A DNA stretch of 39,108 nt from a virus. The stretch covers positions 1-39,108 of IMG/VR virus record IMGVR_UViG_3300036715_001039; one strand, given 5' to 3'. Every line of letters starts with the position of its first letter. Positions within the stretch are counted from its first letter, which is position 1. Positions 1 through 8,327 of the stretch are shown here, piece by piece. The position numbers and the translations under genes were made by a program. The notes under the pieces were generated by a model that had not been told where the DNA came from, did not search any database, and was given only the letters and a program-made list of their open reading frames with translations.

Positions 1-414
1 GCTCTCCACGCTACAAGAGCTGCTATCGAAGAAGGTATCGTGGCTGGCGGTGGTGTTGCTCTTCTTCGCTGTGCCGGAGTAATCGATTCTTTGAAGCTAA
101 AAGGAGATGAAGCCATTGGAGCTCAATTCATCCGTAGAGCAATTGAACATCCTCTTAAGACTCTCTGCTCAAATGCTGGAGTAGAAGGAGCGGTAGTCGC
201 AGGAAAGGTTCTTGAGGGTTCTGGTAACTTTGGTTACAATGTCTCAACCGATACTTATGAAGACCTCGTGGTATCAGGTGTTGTTGACCCAACAAAGGTT
301 ACAAGAACCGCTCTACAAAATGCGGCTTCTATCGCTGGCCTCCTCTTGACAACTGAATGTATGATTGCTGATGTATCGGAGAAGGAAGAAAAAGGCAGCT
401 CTGCCACAACCTGA
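1..414 (+). CDS. groEL: GroEL-type chaperonin, C-terminal part (5' end outside window)
   Basis: The frame is open from base 1 and ends TGA at 412-414, so this is the last ~137 residues of a 60-kDa chaperonin. The conserved EEGIVxGGG segment is encoded at about 28-54. It is followed by the usual C-terminal equatorial-domain pattern: an RRAIEHP-like helix, NAGVEG, GYN near 235, [20 protein letters not shown], and a TTE segment. The usual GGM-rich tail is missing; the protein ends in a short charged and Ser/Thr tail. GroEL forms the folding cage and is encoded by several very large phages, where it may serve virion or replication proteins. The next gene starts 6 bases downstream. The family call is secure; the phage role is inference. 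Confidence 0.93.
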   Translation, partial: ALHATRAAIEEGIVAGGGVALLRCAGVIDSLKLKGDEAIGAQFIRRAIEHPLKTLCSNAGVEGAVVAGKVLEGSGNFGYNVSTDTYEDLVVSGVVDPTKVTRTALQNAASIAGLLLTTECMIADVSEKEEKGSSATT

Positions 415-420
415 ACTCTA

Positions 421-1119
421 ATGCCCAAGTTGACTATCAGTTATTTGGTCACGGTTCATAATGAAGCTAGGGAATTAGAAATTCTCTTAAAGCAACTTTA
501 TAGTATCGTGGCTGGAACTGATGATGAGATTGTTATCTTAGACGATTATTCCGACGATGAGGCTACCAAAAAACAGTTGGCATTTCACCAACTGTTTTCT
601 ACTTCATCTAAGCCAGGAAGAGTAATTCAACATCATCTAAATGGTAATTTTGGAGAACACAAAATGTTCGGAACCCGTCAGTGTCAAGGAGATTACATCG
701 TGCAGCTCGACGCTGACGAATATTTATCGGATGGTTTGGCCGGAATGATACACGAACTCATCGAAGTAAATTCTAATATTGATTTATTTAGATTACCAAG
801 AGTCAATATCGTCAGAGGATTAAACACTAACGATCAGCTCAGATGGGGCTGGAGAGTAAATTATCAAGTTGAAGGTTTTCTTGGACTTCCAGTGATTAAT
901 TGGGATACAGGAGATAGACAGGGTAGAATTTACAGGAACTCTGATAACATTGTTTGGTCAAGAAAACTACACGAAGTAATCACAGGAGCCACATACGTAG
1001 CTGACTTGCCCATCGATGTCTGTTTTTCTCTAATCCATGACAAGACAATCGAAAGACAAACTAAACAGAACGAATTTTATACAAAGAATTGGACTAACAA
1101 CGAAAATCGCGGAATATGA
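421..1119 (+). CDS. Glycosyltransferase family 2 (GT-A fold)
   Basis: A 232-residue protein. The N-terminus (ISYLVTVHNE, then IVILDDYSDD) is the classical GT2 nucleotide-sugar binding start. QLDADEYLSDG near residues 95-105 supplies the DxD metal-binding motif. These enzymes move a sugar from an NDP-sugar to an acceptor in the cytoplasm. No transmembrane segment is seen. It opens a co-directional glycan cluster and overlaps the next gene by 4 bases (ATGA), suggesting translational coupling. No clear Shine-Dalgarno sequence precedes the ATG. Donor and acceptor cannot be predicted. Confidence 0.85.
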   Translation: MPKLTISYLVTVHNEARELEILLKQLYSIVAGTDDEIVILDDYSDDEATKKQLAFHQLFSTSSKPGRVIQHHLNGNFGEHKMFGTRQCQGDYIVQLDADEYLSDGLAGMIHELIEVNSNIDLFRLPRVNIVRGLNTNDQLRWGWRVNYQVEGFLGLPVINWDTGDRQGRIYRNSDNIVWSRKLHEVITGATYVADLPIDVCFSLIHDKTIERQTKQNEFYTKNWTNNENRGI

Positions 1120-1823
1120 ATATCACACGAAATAAACTATCCTTCCAAGTAACAGATGGAACTCCAAACGAAGGATTTTGGAAGAATGATAATTGGGAAA
1201 TAGAAACATACCAAACTTTTGACCAATTCTTGACCAAAGATTCAACTTATCTTGATATAGGTGCTTGGATTGGGCCTACTGTTCTATACGGCGCACAGTT
1301 GGCAAAGAAGGTTATAACCTTTGAACCAGACCCAGTAGCTTGGATCGAACTACAAAGTAATTTGGCTCTCAATCCATTCACAAATATTGTAGCGAACAAG
1401 CTCGCTTTTTCAGACCACACAGGCAAACTAAAAATGGGCTCAGACAATCGGCTTGGTGAGAGTGTTACCCGAGTTGGGGACTTCAAGGATGAACTAAGTT
1501 TTGAAACAGACTGTATCATCTTCGATGAGTATCTTGGAACAATCAAAGACGAGCTCCCTAACATCAACTTTGTCAAAGTAGACATTGAAGGGTCCGAATA
1601 TTTGATTGCACAATCACAGTTCCTTCGTAATAATCCCCTACCTTTACTACTTTCTATTCATCCTGAGATGATGCCAAACTTCAAAGAAAACATCGAAACT
1701 ATCATTGACTTGAGAACCTATTATTTTTCAGCGGTATTTGTTTCTGGAAGTAAAACGGGACAACAAGTAACAGATAATGACCTAAGAACAATGACCGAAT
1801 ATTATACAATCCTACTAACATGA
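1116..1823 (+). CDS. FkbM-family methyltransferase
   Basis: A 235-residue class I SAM methyltransferase. Motif I is YLDIGAWIGPTVLYGA (about residues 44-59). It is followed by ITFEPDPVAW (acidic residue that binds the SAM ribose) and later by FVKVDIEGSEYLI, the VDIEG signature of the FkbM family. FkbM enzymes O-methylate sugars and other small hydroxylated groups. The gene overlaps its neighbours by 4 bases on both sides, so it is probably translated with the upstream GT2 and may methylate the sugar that enzyme adds. The substrate is inferred from context only. Confidence 0.85.
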   Translation: MNITRNKLSFQVTDGTPNEGFWKNDNWEIETYQTFDQFLTKDSTYLDIGAWIGPTVLYGAQLAKKVITFEPDPVAWIELQSNLALNPFTNIVANKLAFSDHTGKLKMGSDNRLGESVTRVGDFKDELSFETDCIIFDEYLGTIKDELPNINFVKVDIEGSEYLIAQSQFLRNNPLPLLLSIHPEMMPNFKENIETIIDLRTYYFSAVFVSGSKTGQQVTDNDLRTMTEYYTILLT

Positions 1824-2422
1824 GAAACCTAACAGAAATCGCTAATCGTAATCACGCTGACAAGGGAACCGAATGGTTCGAAAAACACTCCTATACGGAA
1901 ACTTATTGTAATTACATCCCAAGTGAAGGTCCATGCCGTCTTCTTGAGATTGGTATTTGGCACGGGGACTCTTTGCGTATGTGGAAAGAATATAATCCAG
2001 AAATGAAACTCTGGGGAATGGACATCAACGATTGTTCTTCTTTTTTTGATACATCTCTCTGTGAGAAGGCATACGTCTTAGACCAAACCAACCGTGACCA
2101 TCTTAATCTCATTGCTACCGAAACCACTCCACTTGACTTTGTAATTGACGATGGTGCTCATCAAATGCCACATCAGCACATTAGTCTAGCAATTCTACTG
2201 AAATCGGTGAAGTCGGGAGGTATTTATTTTATCGAAGACCTACATACGTGTCCACTGTATGCCAACGAGGCCCGAACAGACTATCTTTTTCAAAATTGGA
2301 TTACAACTGGCTCTTTTGCTAGCCCATTTTTGACATATGAAGAGAACGAATTTATTTCAAAGAATATTAAAGACGTTGAATTTTTTAACAACGGAAAGCT
2401 CGTCAAGATGGTTAAAGTATAA
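1820..2422 (+). CDS. Class I SAM-dependent methyltransferase (TylF/MycE-like)
   Basis: A 200-residue protein. The N-terminal motif IANRNHADKGTEWF, then LLEIGIWHGDSLRMWKEY (motif I), WGMDIND, and DFVIDDGAHQMPHQH resemble the macrocin/mycinamicin sugar O-methyltransferase group, in which the acidic pair of the VIDDG segment binds metal. GGIYFIEDLHTC continues the family pattern. It starts by ATGA overlap with the FkbM gene, so two methyltransferases follow one GT2 gene in one transcription unit. The C-terminus is followed by about 75 bases containing a possible promoter. A sugar O-methyltransferase role is likely but not proven. Confidence 0.8.
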   Translation: MRNLTEIANRNHADKGTEWFEKHSYTETYCNYIPSEGPCRLLEIGIWHGDSLRMWKEYNPEMKLWGMDINDCSSFFDTSLCEKAYVLDQTNRDHLNLIATETTPLDFVIDDGAHQMPHQHISLAILLKSVKSGGIYFIEDLHTCPLYANEARTDYLFQNWITTGSFASPFLTYEENEFISKNIKDVEFFNNGKLVKMVKV

Positions 2423-2447
2423 AGAAAGTCGATAACGACGAATGCTG

Positions 2448-2475
2448 TTGACAGTAGACTAATTACGAATATTGT
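2448..2475 (+). promoter_or_regulatory. Candidate sigma70-like promoter before the 2499 gene
   Basis: TTGACA at 2448-2453 and TATTGT at 2470-2475 are separated by 16 bases. This lies in one of the few gaps of the glycan cluster. An AAGGAA Shine-Dalgarno sequence at about 2483-2488 precedes the ATG at 2499, so this transcript would have a normal leader. Confidence 0.45.
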
Positions 2476-2498
2476 TGTCTATAAGGAAAACTCCTACT

Positions 2499-3302
2499 AT
2501 GCGAACCGCAATAATCTTTTCAGTGACTATCTTTGATGAATCCAGAGCATGGATGATGGACAAATGGATTGAACGACTGGAGAAGGACTTCTCAGACTGT
2601 GAAGTTTATTTCGGTATCAATCCAAAAACACATCAATCGGTAATTGACAAAATTTTAAAGTCAAATCTCAAAAGTATTGTCGCGTTTGTTAAAGATGAAA
2701 ACTACTGTGAGTCCGACGCTAGTGGAACCCAAGTGGCTTTACAGGCTTTAAAAGCTCATGGCGCTCGATACGATTACTATTGGTTCATCCACACGAAGGG
2801 AGGAGTTAACCAGCGACAAGAACGTTTTGAATATTACCTCAATGAGTTTTTGGGTAAGCGTGAGGAAACAGAAACCTTTCTTCAACGTAATCCCTTCATT
2901 GGTTCTTATGGGCATTATGGTGTAGGTCAATCGGCTGATGGAGTAACACAATGGAAAACTCTCAGTCATACAGAATTTGACCACGGAAATATCCCAATTG
3001 TTCAAAATGTAAACTTTGAAAAATTAACTTGCACCCATGTTAATTGGTCTTACGTAGAAACTTTCTATATCATCAAAGGAGAATTGATAAATTGGATGGT
3101 TGATACAGCAGACGACTCTTACTTTGATAAGAGAATTCGTAACAGATGGTATGGTGAGGTCGTATTACCTTGGTTGGCTTCACGCTCCGGTCTGTATCCT
3201 TATGTTAAATATGGCACAAGTCAATTTGCTCCCGTTGATTTAAATCTCACCACCCGTGAGTGGGAAAAAGAAAATAACCTACAGTTCACAATCGTTCCAT
3301 GA
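2499..3302 (+). CDS. Glycosyltransferase-like protein of unknown donor
   Basis: A 267-residue protein. The ATG at 2499 was chosen because AAGGAA lies about 10 bases upstream; an in-frame TTG at 2472 is less likely. The N-terminus MRTAIIFSVTIFDESRAWMM and the segment YDYYWFIHTKGGVNQRQERF resemble phage and capsule-locus proteins that discuss-type annotation usually places near GT-A enzymes, with an IHTKG motif as in rhamnan-synthesis-like proteins. No clear DxD motif was found. It overlaps the next GT2 gene by 4 bases. A glycan role is inferred from this weak likeness and from position. Confidence 0.55.
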   Translation: MRTAIIFSVTIFDESRAWMMDKWIERLEKDFSDCEVYFGINPKTHQSVIDKILKSNLKSIVAFVKDENYCESDASGTQVALQALKAHGARYDYYWFIHTKGGVNQRQERFEYYLNEFLGKREETETFLQRNPFIGSYGHYGVGQSADGVTQWKTLSHTEFDHGNIPIVQNVNFEKLTCTHVNWSYVETFYIIKGELINWMVDTADDSYFDKRIRNRWYGEVVLPWLASRSGLYPYVKYGTSQFAPVDLNLTTREWEKENNLQFTIVP

Positions 3303-4000
3303 ACTTTAAAGAAATACCCATCGTAATCGTCAGTCATAACCGTTTAAGCTGTATGGTGCAGCAGATTGAAGCTCTCACGCAGAGAGGTTATAAAAATCTT
3401 CATATTGCTGACTGCGGTTCTACTTATCCGCCACTACTGGAGTTTCTTCAAGCTTATGGTGGAACAAAGTTTGAAGTTCATTATCTCCCAACAGGCGAGT
3501 CAGGTCCATTGGTGTTTGAGCGCACCCATCTTGGGGCTCTATTCACTGGTAGCTACAATGTGCTGACCGACAACGACGTTATTCCAACCAAGGACTGTCC
3601 TGATAACTTCGTGGAGCACTTCTACAACATCATGCAGGAATACAATACTGACAAGGTGGGGTTTGGCTTGAAATTAGATGACCTTCCTGACCACTATCCG
3701 TTGAAGGCTCAAGTTCTAGTTCACGAAGCGGCATTTTGGAAACAACCTCTCAGGGAGGATGTCTATCGCGCCACCATCGACACAACGTTTGCTCTTAACA
3801 GACCGGGATTTCACGGCGCTTATTCCACCAATTCTATTCGCACTGGCGGATTTTATCAAGCTCATCACTATGGTTGGTATGTTGACTACAACAACCTTCC
3901 AGCCGATGAACTATTCTATCATAAACTTCGTCCACCCGCATCTTCTTGGATAAACTACTGGAACCAAGTCAAACAAAATTATCCCGTAAAACAAGTATGA
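3299..4000 (+). CDS. Glycosyltransferase family 2-like
   Basis: A 233-residue protein. The start IPIVIVSHNRLSCMVQQIEAL is a typical GT2 N-terminus, and NVLTDNDVIPTKDCP near residues 87-100 carries an acidic D-N-D motif in the DxD position. No membrane segment is visible. It is coupled to both neighbours by 4-base overlaps (upstream GT-like gene, downstream nucleotidyltransferase). It is the first gene of an unbroken block running through the nucleotidyltransferase, cupin, RuBisCO-like and GDPD-like genes. Confidence 0.75.
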   Translation: MNFKEIPIVIVSHNRLSCMVQQIEALTQRGYKNLHIADCGSTYPPLLEFLQAYGGTKFEVHYLPTGESGPLVFERTHLGALFTGSYNVLTDNDVIPTKDCPDNFVEHFYNIMQEYNTDKVGFGLKLDDLPDHYPLKAQVLVHEAAFWKQPLREDVYRATIDTTFALNRPGFHGAYSTNSIRTGGFYQAHHYGWYVDYNNLPADELFYHKLRPPASSWINYWNQVKQNYPVKQV

Positions 4001-4713
4001 ATATCGTAATTCCAATGGCCGGGGCCGGCTCACGTTTCGCAGATGCTGGGTATTCTATCCCAAAACCTCTAATTGATATCAACGGGGAGCCAATGATTGT
4101 CAAAGCTGTCAAGTCACTTAACCTGCATGGAAAATACCATTTTGTAATTCGAAAAGATGCATACACATCGAAGTTGAAGAGTGTAATTCACACGATACTT
4201 CCGAACGCCCTGTTTGTCGAAGTTGATTATGTTACATCGGGCCCAGCATCATCGGTTCTGTTGTTCAAAGATAAAATTGACAACGACGATGAATTGGTGG
4301 TTGCGAACTGTGACCAAATTATGTGGTGGAATTCCGACCTGTTTCTTCACAACGCGAGATACAATTCCGGAACAATCGTTACATATTTTTCTGAGACGCC
4401 TAAGAATAGTTACGCTAAGCTAGACCGCTCAGGATATGTTACAGAAGTAAAAGAAAAGAAAGTAATCAGTAACGTATCTTTGAATGGAATTCATTACTGG
4501 AAGCAGGGAAAAGACTTTGTGTATTCTGCAGAAGAAATGATTCGTTTGAAAGACACCGCACCAAACGGAGAATACTACGTGGCCCCAACATACAACTATC
4601 TAATAAATAAAGGATTTTGTATCGGAGTCTATCACATACCAAACGAGCAACATCACGCCGTTGGAACGCCGGAAGACCTGGCAAAATTTGTTGAGTTGGA
4701 AAATTCAAAATGA
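3997..4713 (+). CDS. Sugar/polyol-phosphate nucleotidyltransferase
   Basis: A 238-residue protein. The ATG at 3997 overlaps the upstream TGA and places the signature IPMAGAGSRFADAGYSIPKPL at the N-terminus, matching the G-x-G-S/T-R-F...KP(L/K) pattern of NTP transferases that make NDP-sugars. VVANCDQIMWW near residues 107-117 contains the catalytic metal-binding Asp. Later NGIHYWKQG and EYYVAPTYNYLI fit the family fold. It activates a phosphorylated sugar or polyol with an NTP. Its place beside a cupin and a RuBisCO-like gene suggests the block makes and activates an unusual small precursor. The substrate is unknown. Confidence 0.82.
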   Translation: MNIVIPMAGAGSRFADAGYSIPKPLIDINGEPMIVKAVKSLNLHGKYHFVIRKDAYTSKLKSVIHTILPNALFVEVDYVTSGPASSVLLFKDKIDNDDELVVANCDQIMWWNSDLFLHNARYNSGTIVTYFSETPKNSYAKLDRSGYVTEVKEKKVISNVSLNGIHYWKQGKDFVYSAEEMIRLKDTAPNGEYYVAPTYNYLINKGFCIGVYHIPNEQHHAVGTPEDLAKFVELENSK

Positions 4714-5033
4714 GAGTATTCAAATTAGATGACATGTTTCGTGGTTGGTTCATTGGAAACTTCAATCCGTCCGTGTGGAAAACCGACTATGTTGAAATCG
4801 GTGTTCTCACACACAAAAAAGATGAAAAGTGGCCGAAGCACTATCACAAAGTAGCCATCGAATACAACGTTCTTCTAGAAGGCAGTATGACCGTCTGCGG
4901 AAAACTCTTAACAAAAAATGACATATTCATCATCGACCAAGGTGAAATAGCCGACCCAATTTTTCACGAAGACTGCAAAGTTTTGTGTATCAAATCTCCA
5001 TCCCTACCAAAAGACAAATATGAAGTTGTTTAA
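4710..5033 (+). CDS. Cupin-fold protein
   Basis: A 107-residue single-domain protein. WPKHYHKVAIEYNVLLEGSMTVCG matches cupin motif 1 (H-x-H...E...G), and the following DIFIIDQGEIADPIFHED fits motif 2. His48, His50 and Glu55 are possible metal ligands (counted approximately). Small cupins include sugar isomerases, epimerase-like enzymes and lyases. It overlaps the nucleotidyltransferase by 4 bases and the RuBisCO-like gene by 14, so the three are probably co-translated. The reaction is not predictable from sequence alone. Confidence 0.7.
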   Translation: MRVFKLDDMFRGWFIGNFNPSVWKTDYVEIGVLTHKKDEKWPKHYHKVAIEYNVLLEGSMTVCGKLLTKNDIFIIDQGEIADPIFHEDCKVLCIKSPSLPKDKYEVV

Positions 5034-6225
5034 ACCACTATCAGAAGTAAATCAGAACGATTATGTAATAGCGACGTATCAGCTACGTTCCACCCTCGAT
5101 TCGAATCTAAGAGATGCGGCATGGAATCTGGCCATCGGTCAGAGTGTCGGAAATCCCAACGTTCGTAGTATTCACGAAACAGACGAACTATTTGAAAATC
5201 ACTCTTGCATAATCATATCTGATTTTGTTGAAGATGACCTACGGAAAAAAACTCATGGAGAAATCAAAATTGGATTTCCTGTAGTCAATACGGATTGGGA
5301 AGATGATGGAATTTCTCACCTGCTATGTCAACTGATGGGAGGCCAGATGGACATTGATGTTATTGAGGGATGCCGCTTAATCGGATTGGATATTCCTGAT
5401 AACGTCAAGAAACATTTCAAAGGGCCAAAATACGGCTTCTCAGGAATGAGAGCTTATACAGGCCAATATAACAAGCCCCTATTCGGCGCTATCATCAAAC
5501 CAAAAACGGGAATTTCTCCGAAAATTCTCTTGGAAATGGTGAAGGAATTGGTTGATGGTGGTGTAGACTTCATCAAAGAGGATGAAATTTTATCAAACCC
5601 AGCTGTCTGTTCGTTGAAGGACAGAGTTCCTTTGATTGCCAACTGGCTCAACAACCAAAGTCGTAAGGTTGTATACTGCACATCTATTAATGCCGACCCA
5701 CATGCAATTTTGGATAGAGCCAAGTTTGTGGCGGATTCTGGCGGTAATGGTATTCACTTGAACGTTTGGTGCGGTCTCGGTGCATACAACTCAGTCAGAA
5801 GATTAGACCTTCCATTGTATCTTCACTTCCAGAAGAGTGGTGATAAGGTATTCACCGACAAGTCGCATAGATTTAGTATCGCTTGGGATGTTATGTGTCA
5901 ACTTGCCGGCCTGATGGGTGCGGATACAATCCACTCTGGAATGTGGGGTGGATATATGAGTGAGTCGGAAGAAGATTTGCAAAAGACTTTGAAGGTTCTT
6001 CGTGATGGAAATGTAGTTCCGGCTCTTAGTTGTGGTATGCATGCCGGTCTGATTGAGGGTATTAATAAGCGTTTTGGCGTCGATTACATGGCAAACGTTG
6101 GTGGAGCTATTCACGGACACCCAATGGGAACTGTCGCCGGCGCAAAAGCTATCAGACAATCGATTGATAAGAACTACGGTATGGAATATGGAATTGCTGT
6201 TAACAAGTGGGGAATCAAATCTTGA
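5020..6225 (+). CDS. RuBisCO large-chain homologue, form IV-type (RuBisCO-like protein)
   Basis: A 401-residue protein spanning the N-terminal domain and the alpha/beta barrel. It keeps the barrel motifs IIKPKTGISP (Lys160 and Lys162, matching spinach Lys175 and Lys177) and GVDFIKEDE (Lys186, Asp188, Glu189, matching carbamylated Lys201 and ligands Asp203/Glu204). Also retained are IHSG (His305 = His327), Ser337 (= Ser379) and the GGAIHGHP phosphate loop. By hand alignment Asn123 is Gly108, His294 is Gln271, Arg295 is Lys272 and loop-6 Lys334 is Tyr312. This pattern rules out normal carboxylase activity and fits a form IV RLP, a family with enolase, isomerase and sugar-acid decarboxylase members. 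Neighbours are a cupin, a nucleotidyltransferase and a GDPD-like protein, so a role in making a glycan precursor is inferred. Confidence 0.9.
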   Translation: MKLFKPLSEVNQNDYVIATYQLRSTLDSNLRDAAWNLAIGQSVGNPNVRSIHETDELFENHSCIIISDFVEDDLRKKTHGEIKIGFPVVNTDWEDDGISHLLCQLMGGQMDIDVIEGCRLIGLDIPDNVKKHFKGPKYGFSGMRAYTGQYNKPLFGAIIKPKTGISPKILLEMVKELVDGGVDFIKEDEILSNPAVCSLKDRVPLIANWLNNQSRKVVYCTSINADPHAILDRAKFVADSGGNGIHLNVWCGLGAYNSVRRLDLPLYLHFQKSGDKVFTDKSHRFSIAWDVMCQLAGLMGADTIHSGMWGGYMSESEEDLQKTLKVLRDGNVVPALSCGMHAGLIEGINKRFGVDYMANVGGAIHGHPMGTVAGAKAIRQSIDKNYGMEYGIAVNKWGIKS

Positions 6226-6692
6226 GACTAATTGCTCACAGAGGAATCATCAACGAAAAGTCGTCGGCGATAGAAAATCATCCAGCCACAATTGATTTTG
6301 CTCTTATGCTTGGATATGACGCCGAAATTGATATCAAGTATATTGACAAAAAATGGTGGCTCGGTCACGACGAACCACAATATGAAGTTCCCTATTCTTT
6401 CATATTGAAGAAAGGTCTCTGGTTACATTGCAAAAACATCGAGGCATTATATGAGTTGTCTCAGAGACAAAAGGATAGCACCTATCCGAACTTCTTCTGG
6501 CATCAAAATGACGATTACTGCCTAACAAGTCATGGATATGTCTGGACACACATCAAAACGATGCCACCTTCATTCTCACACAGGTCTGTCGTTATGGTCG
6601 ATGACTATTCAAAGTATGGCTACGACGAACTTATCTGCATGGCCGGTGTCTGCACAAAAAATGCTGAATTTTTCAAAAAGGAAATCAAATGA
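6222..6692 (+). CDS. GDPD/PI-PLC-like TIM-barrel protein, short
   Basis: A 156-residue protein. I chose the TTG at 6222 because it overlaps the RLP stop as TTGA and places LIAHRG directly at the N-terminus. IAHRG(I)...EN..A...LG.DAEIDIK...WWLGHDEP reproduces the glycerophosphodiester phosphodiesterase start: His-Arg, then Glu-x-Asp, then HD. The protein is shorter than typical GDPD enzymes (about 240 residues) and ends after roughly two thirds of the barrel. Such short forms occur in surface-polysaccharide loci. It may act on a phosphodiester-linked substituent made by the upstream block. It overlaps the next gene by 4 bases. Confidence 0.7.
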   Translation: MRLIAHRGIINEKSSAIENHPATIDFALMLGYDAEIDIKYIDKKWWLGHDEPQYEVPYSFILKKGLWLHCKNIEALYELSQRQKDSTYPNFFWHQNDDYCLTSHGYVWTHIKTMPPSFSHRSVVMVDDYSKYGYDELICMAGVCTKNAEFFKKEIK

Positions 6693-7408
6693 AAGTTGCT
6701 GTATGTCTTTCGGGCCATCTCCGCGGTGGAGATAAACTGACTTACCCAAGCCTCAGAAAATTCTTATTAGACAAATATGACTGTGATGTATTCTATTCTT
6801 CTTGGTATGAGAGTGGAGAGAATGTTCAATTTGTCCATCAACAAAACGTTGATTCATCTAAAGAAGACATGAGACAGAGATTGTTCGAAACTTACATGCC
6901 TGTTGATTTTCGTGTTGACTTCGCCGATTCATATTTGGTGACTAGGTTGAAAGAAAGGTGGAACGGAATAACAACGAGGAACGGTTCACAATTATTTCAA
7001 AACAACTTGATGTTCAAAAAAATCTATGATGCTGACCATATCAGAAGAATGTATCAAACCGAAATAGGTCAAAATTACGATGTTGCTATCAGAATGAGAT
7101 TCGACACCGAACTTGTGTGCGATATCATCGAACCCAGCCTAAAAGAAATTTCCGAAGGAAAGCTATTGGTTCGTTCTGGACACTGTGGACTGATTGACCA
7201 GCTTTTCTGGGGAAAGCCCGACGTTGTTTCGGCCGCTGCTGAGTGTTATCTTTATGTTCCGGAGATTGTGAACAGGTCTAACTCCAATCAATTTGAAAAT
7301 GCGGAGAACATATTCGCAAATTATCTTACCGCAAGAGGGATTCCATTTTCTATAAGAGACGATATCAAGTTTGCGTTGACAAAGCCCCACGGAAAGAACA
7401 TAATCTGA
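6689..7408 (+). CDS. Capsule-type glycosyltransferase-like protein
   Basis: A 239-residue protein. MKVAVCLSGHLRGGDK at the N-terminus and YDVAIRMRFDTEL in the middle are typical of a GT-like family found in capsule loci (start KIAVCLSGQxR, middle YDxxIRxRxD). LIDQLFWGKPD further supports this. No membrane segment is seen. It overlaps the GDPD-like gene by 4 bases and is separated by 2 bases from the next gene. Donor and acceptor are unknown. Confidence 0.65.
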   Translation: MKVAVCLSGHLRGGDKLTYPSLRKFLLDKYDCDVFYSSWYESGENVQFVHQQNVDSSKEDMRQRLFETYMPVDFRVDFADSYLVTRLKERWNGITTRNGSQLFQNNLMFKKIYDADHIRRMYQTEIGQNYDVAIRMRFDTELVCDIIEPSLKEISEGKLLVRSGHCGLIDQLFWGKPDVVSAAAECYLYVPEIVNRSNSNQFENAENIFANYLTARGIPFSIRDDIKFALTKPHGKNII

Positions 7409-7410
7409 TT

Positions 7411-8295
7411 ATGAGAATTCTTTTCATTGCTAAGGGCGACTTGCCAGACTTCCAATCCGACATGGTATTTCATGGTTTTCGTTCTTTATTTGGAGCAGAC
7501 TGTGTTGACGCCAATAAGATTTGGCACATGTATAAAAAAGATAAGGAAGAGTTTTGGAATACGCGAGTTCCTGAGAATGGAAAGAGCTATGGCCGAGGAT
7601 TTACTCTTTACGGAACACTTGAAGACATTGACGAAACTCTCCGCATAGACCTAATCGATAAGATACGTTCAAAATATTTTGATTACGTGGTCTATGGATC
7701 TGTTACACGTTGTCAAGATTACTTGCAGGAAGTTTTAAGAGTCTATAATAAAGGAAAAGTTATTTTCATCGATGGCGAAGACAACCAAGGTATAAACTAT
7801 CAGCTCATTGATTTAGGTGGGCACCTATTCAAACGTGAATTGAACTCTTCGCCTACTTCTAGGTTGCACCCAATCAATTTTTGCATACCGGAAGACAAGG
7901 TATTGGCTTCCGTGCCAGAGAAATCACAAGATTGGGGAACAGTTCAGCCTGGAAAGTTGGAGACTTACATCTTCAACGAAGAAAAACCTTATTTTGAGGA
8001 CTATCAAAAATCATATTTTGGCTTGACCACGAAGAAGGGGGGTTGGTGGTGTTTGAGGCATCTTGAAATCCTTGCTAACGGTTGCATACCGTATTTTCCT
8101 GATATTTCCGGCTGTCCGCCAGAAACAATGATGTCGTTTCCTAAAGACAAGATAATAGAAACCAATACCGCAGTATCTTCAGCCAAGATAGATATGAATT
8201 GGTATAAAGACACCGTTTCATTTTTGTTAGAGCACACTAGAAAATACTGCACTACGAAAGCAGAGGTTACAAAAATGTTAGAAATAATCCAATAA
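7411..8295 (+). CDS. Glycosyltransferase-like protein (exostosin/GT-B-like)
   Basis: A 294-residue protein. The N-terminus MRILFIAKGDLPDFQSDM begins a Rossmann-like fold. FGLTTKKGGWWCLRHLEILANGCIPYFPDISGCP resembles the donor-binding part of exostosin and related GT-B enzymes, in which the protein detects a KGGWD-like motif followed by E-x-x-x-x-G-C-I-P. It is the last gene of the first continuous glycan block. Downstream lies a decayed MGRK locus. A glycosyltransferase role is likely; specificity is unknown. Confidence 0.65.
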   Translation: MRILFIAKGDLPDFQSDMVFHGFRSLFGADCVDANKIWHMYKKDKEEFWNTRVPENGKSYGRGFTLYGTLEDIDETLRIDLIDKIRSKYFDYVVYGSVTRCQDYLQEVLRVYNKGKVIFIDGEDNQGINYQLIDLGGHLFKRELNSSPTSRLHPINFCIPEDKVLASVPEKSQDWGTVQPGKLETYIFNEEKPYFEDYQKSYFGLTTKKGGWWCLRHLEILANGCIPYFPDISGCPPETMMSFPKDKIIETNTAVSSAKIDMNWYKDTVSFLLEHTRKYCTTKAEVTKMLEIIQ

Positions 8296-8305
8296 TTTAG
8301 AGTTA

Positions 8306-8316
8306 TATACTCATAG
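8306..8316 (+). promoter_or_regulatory. TATACTCATAG promoter-like core
   Basis: This is a one-base variant of the TATACTTATAG core found at other MGRK loci. It is followed by an AGAGGA ribosome-binding sequence before the ATG at 8328. The intact core at 10073 is arranged in the same way. Confidence 0.45.
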
Positions 8317-8327
8317 AGGACATCACA

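Noticed and set aside
1247-1585. 112-codon minus-strand frame in the FkbM gene
   Set aside because: Ser/Leu-rich antisense shadow of a confidently recognised methyltransferase.
5020-6225. Active carbon-fixing RuBisCO
   Set aside because: Equivalents of Asn123, His294, Arg295 and Lys334 are substituted in the hand alignment, so carboxylation is not expected.
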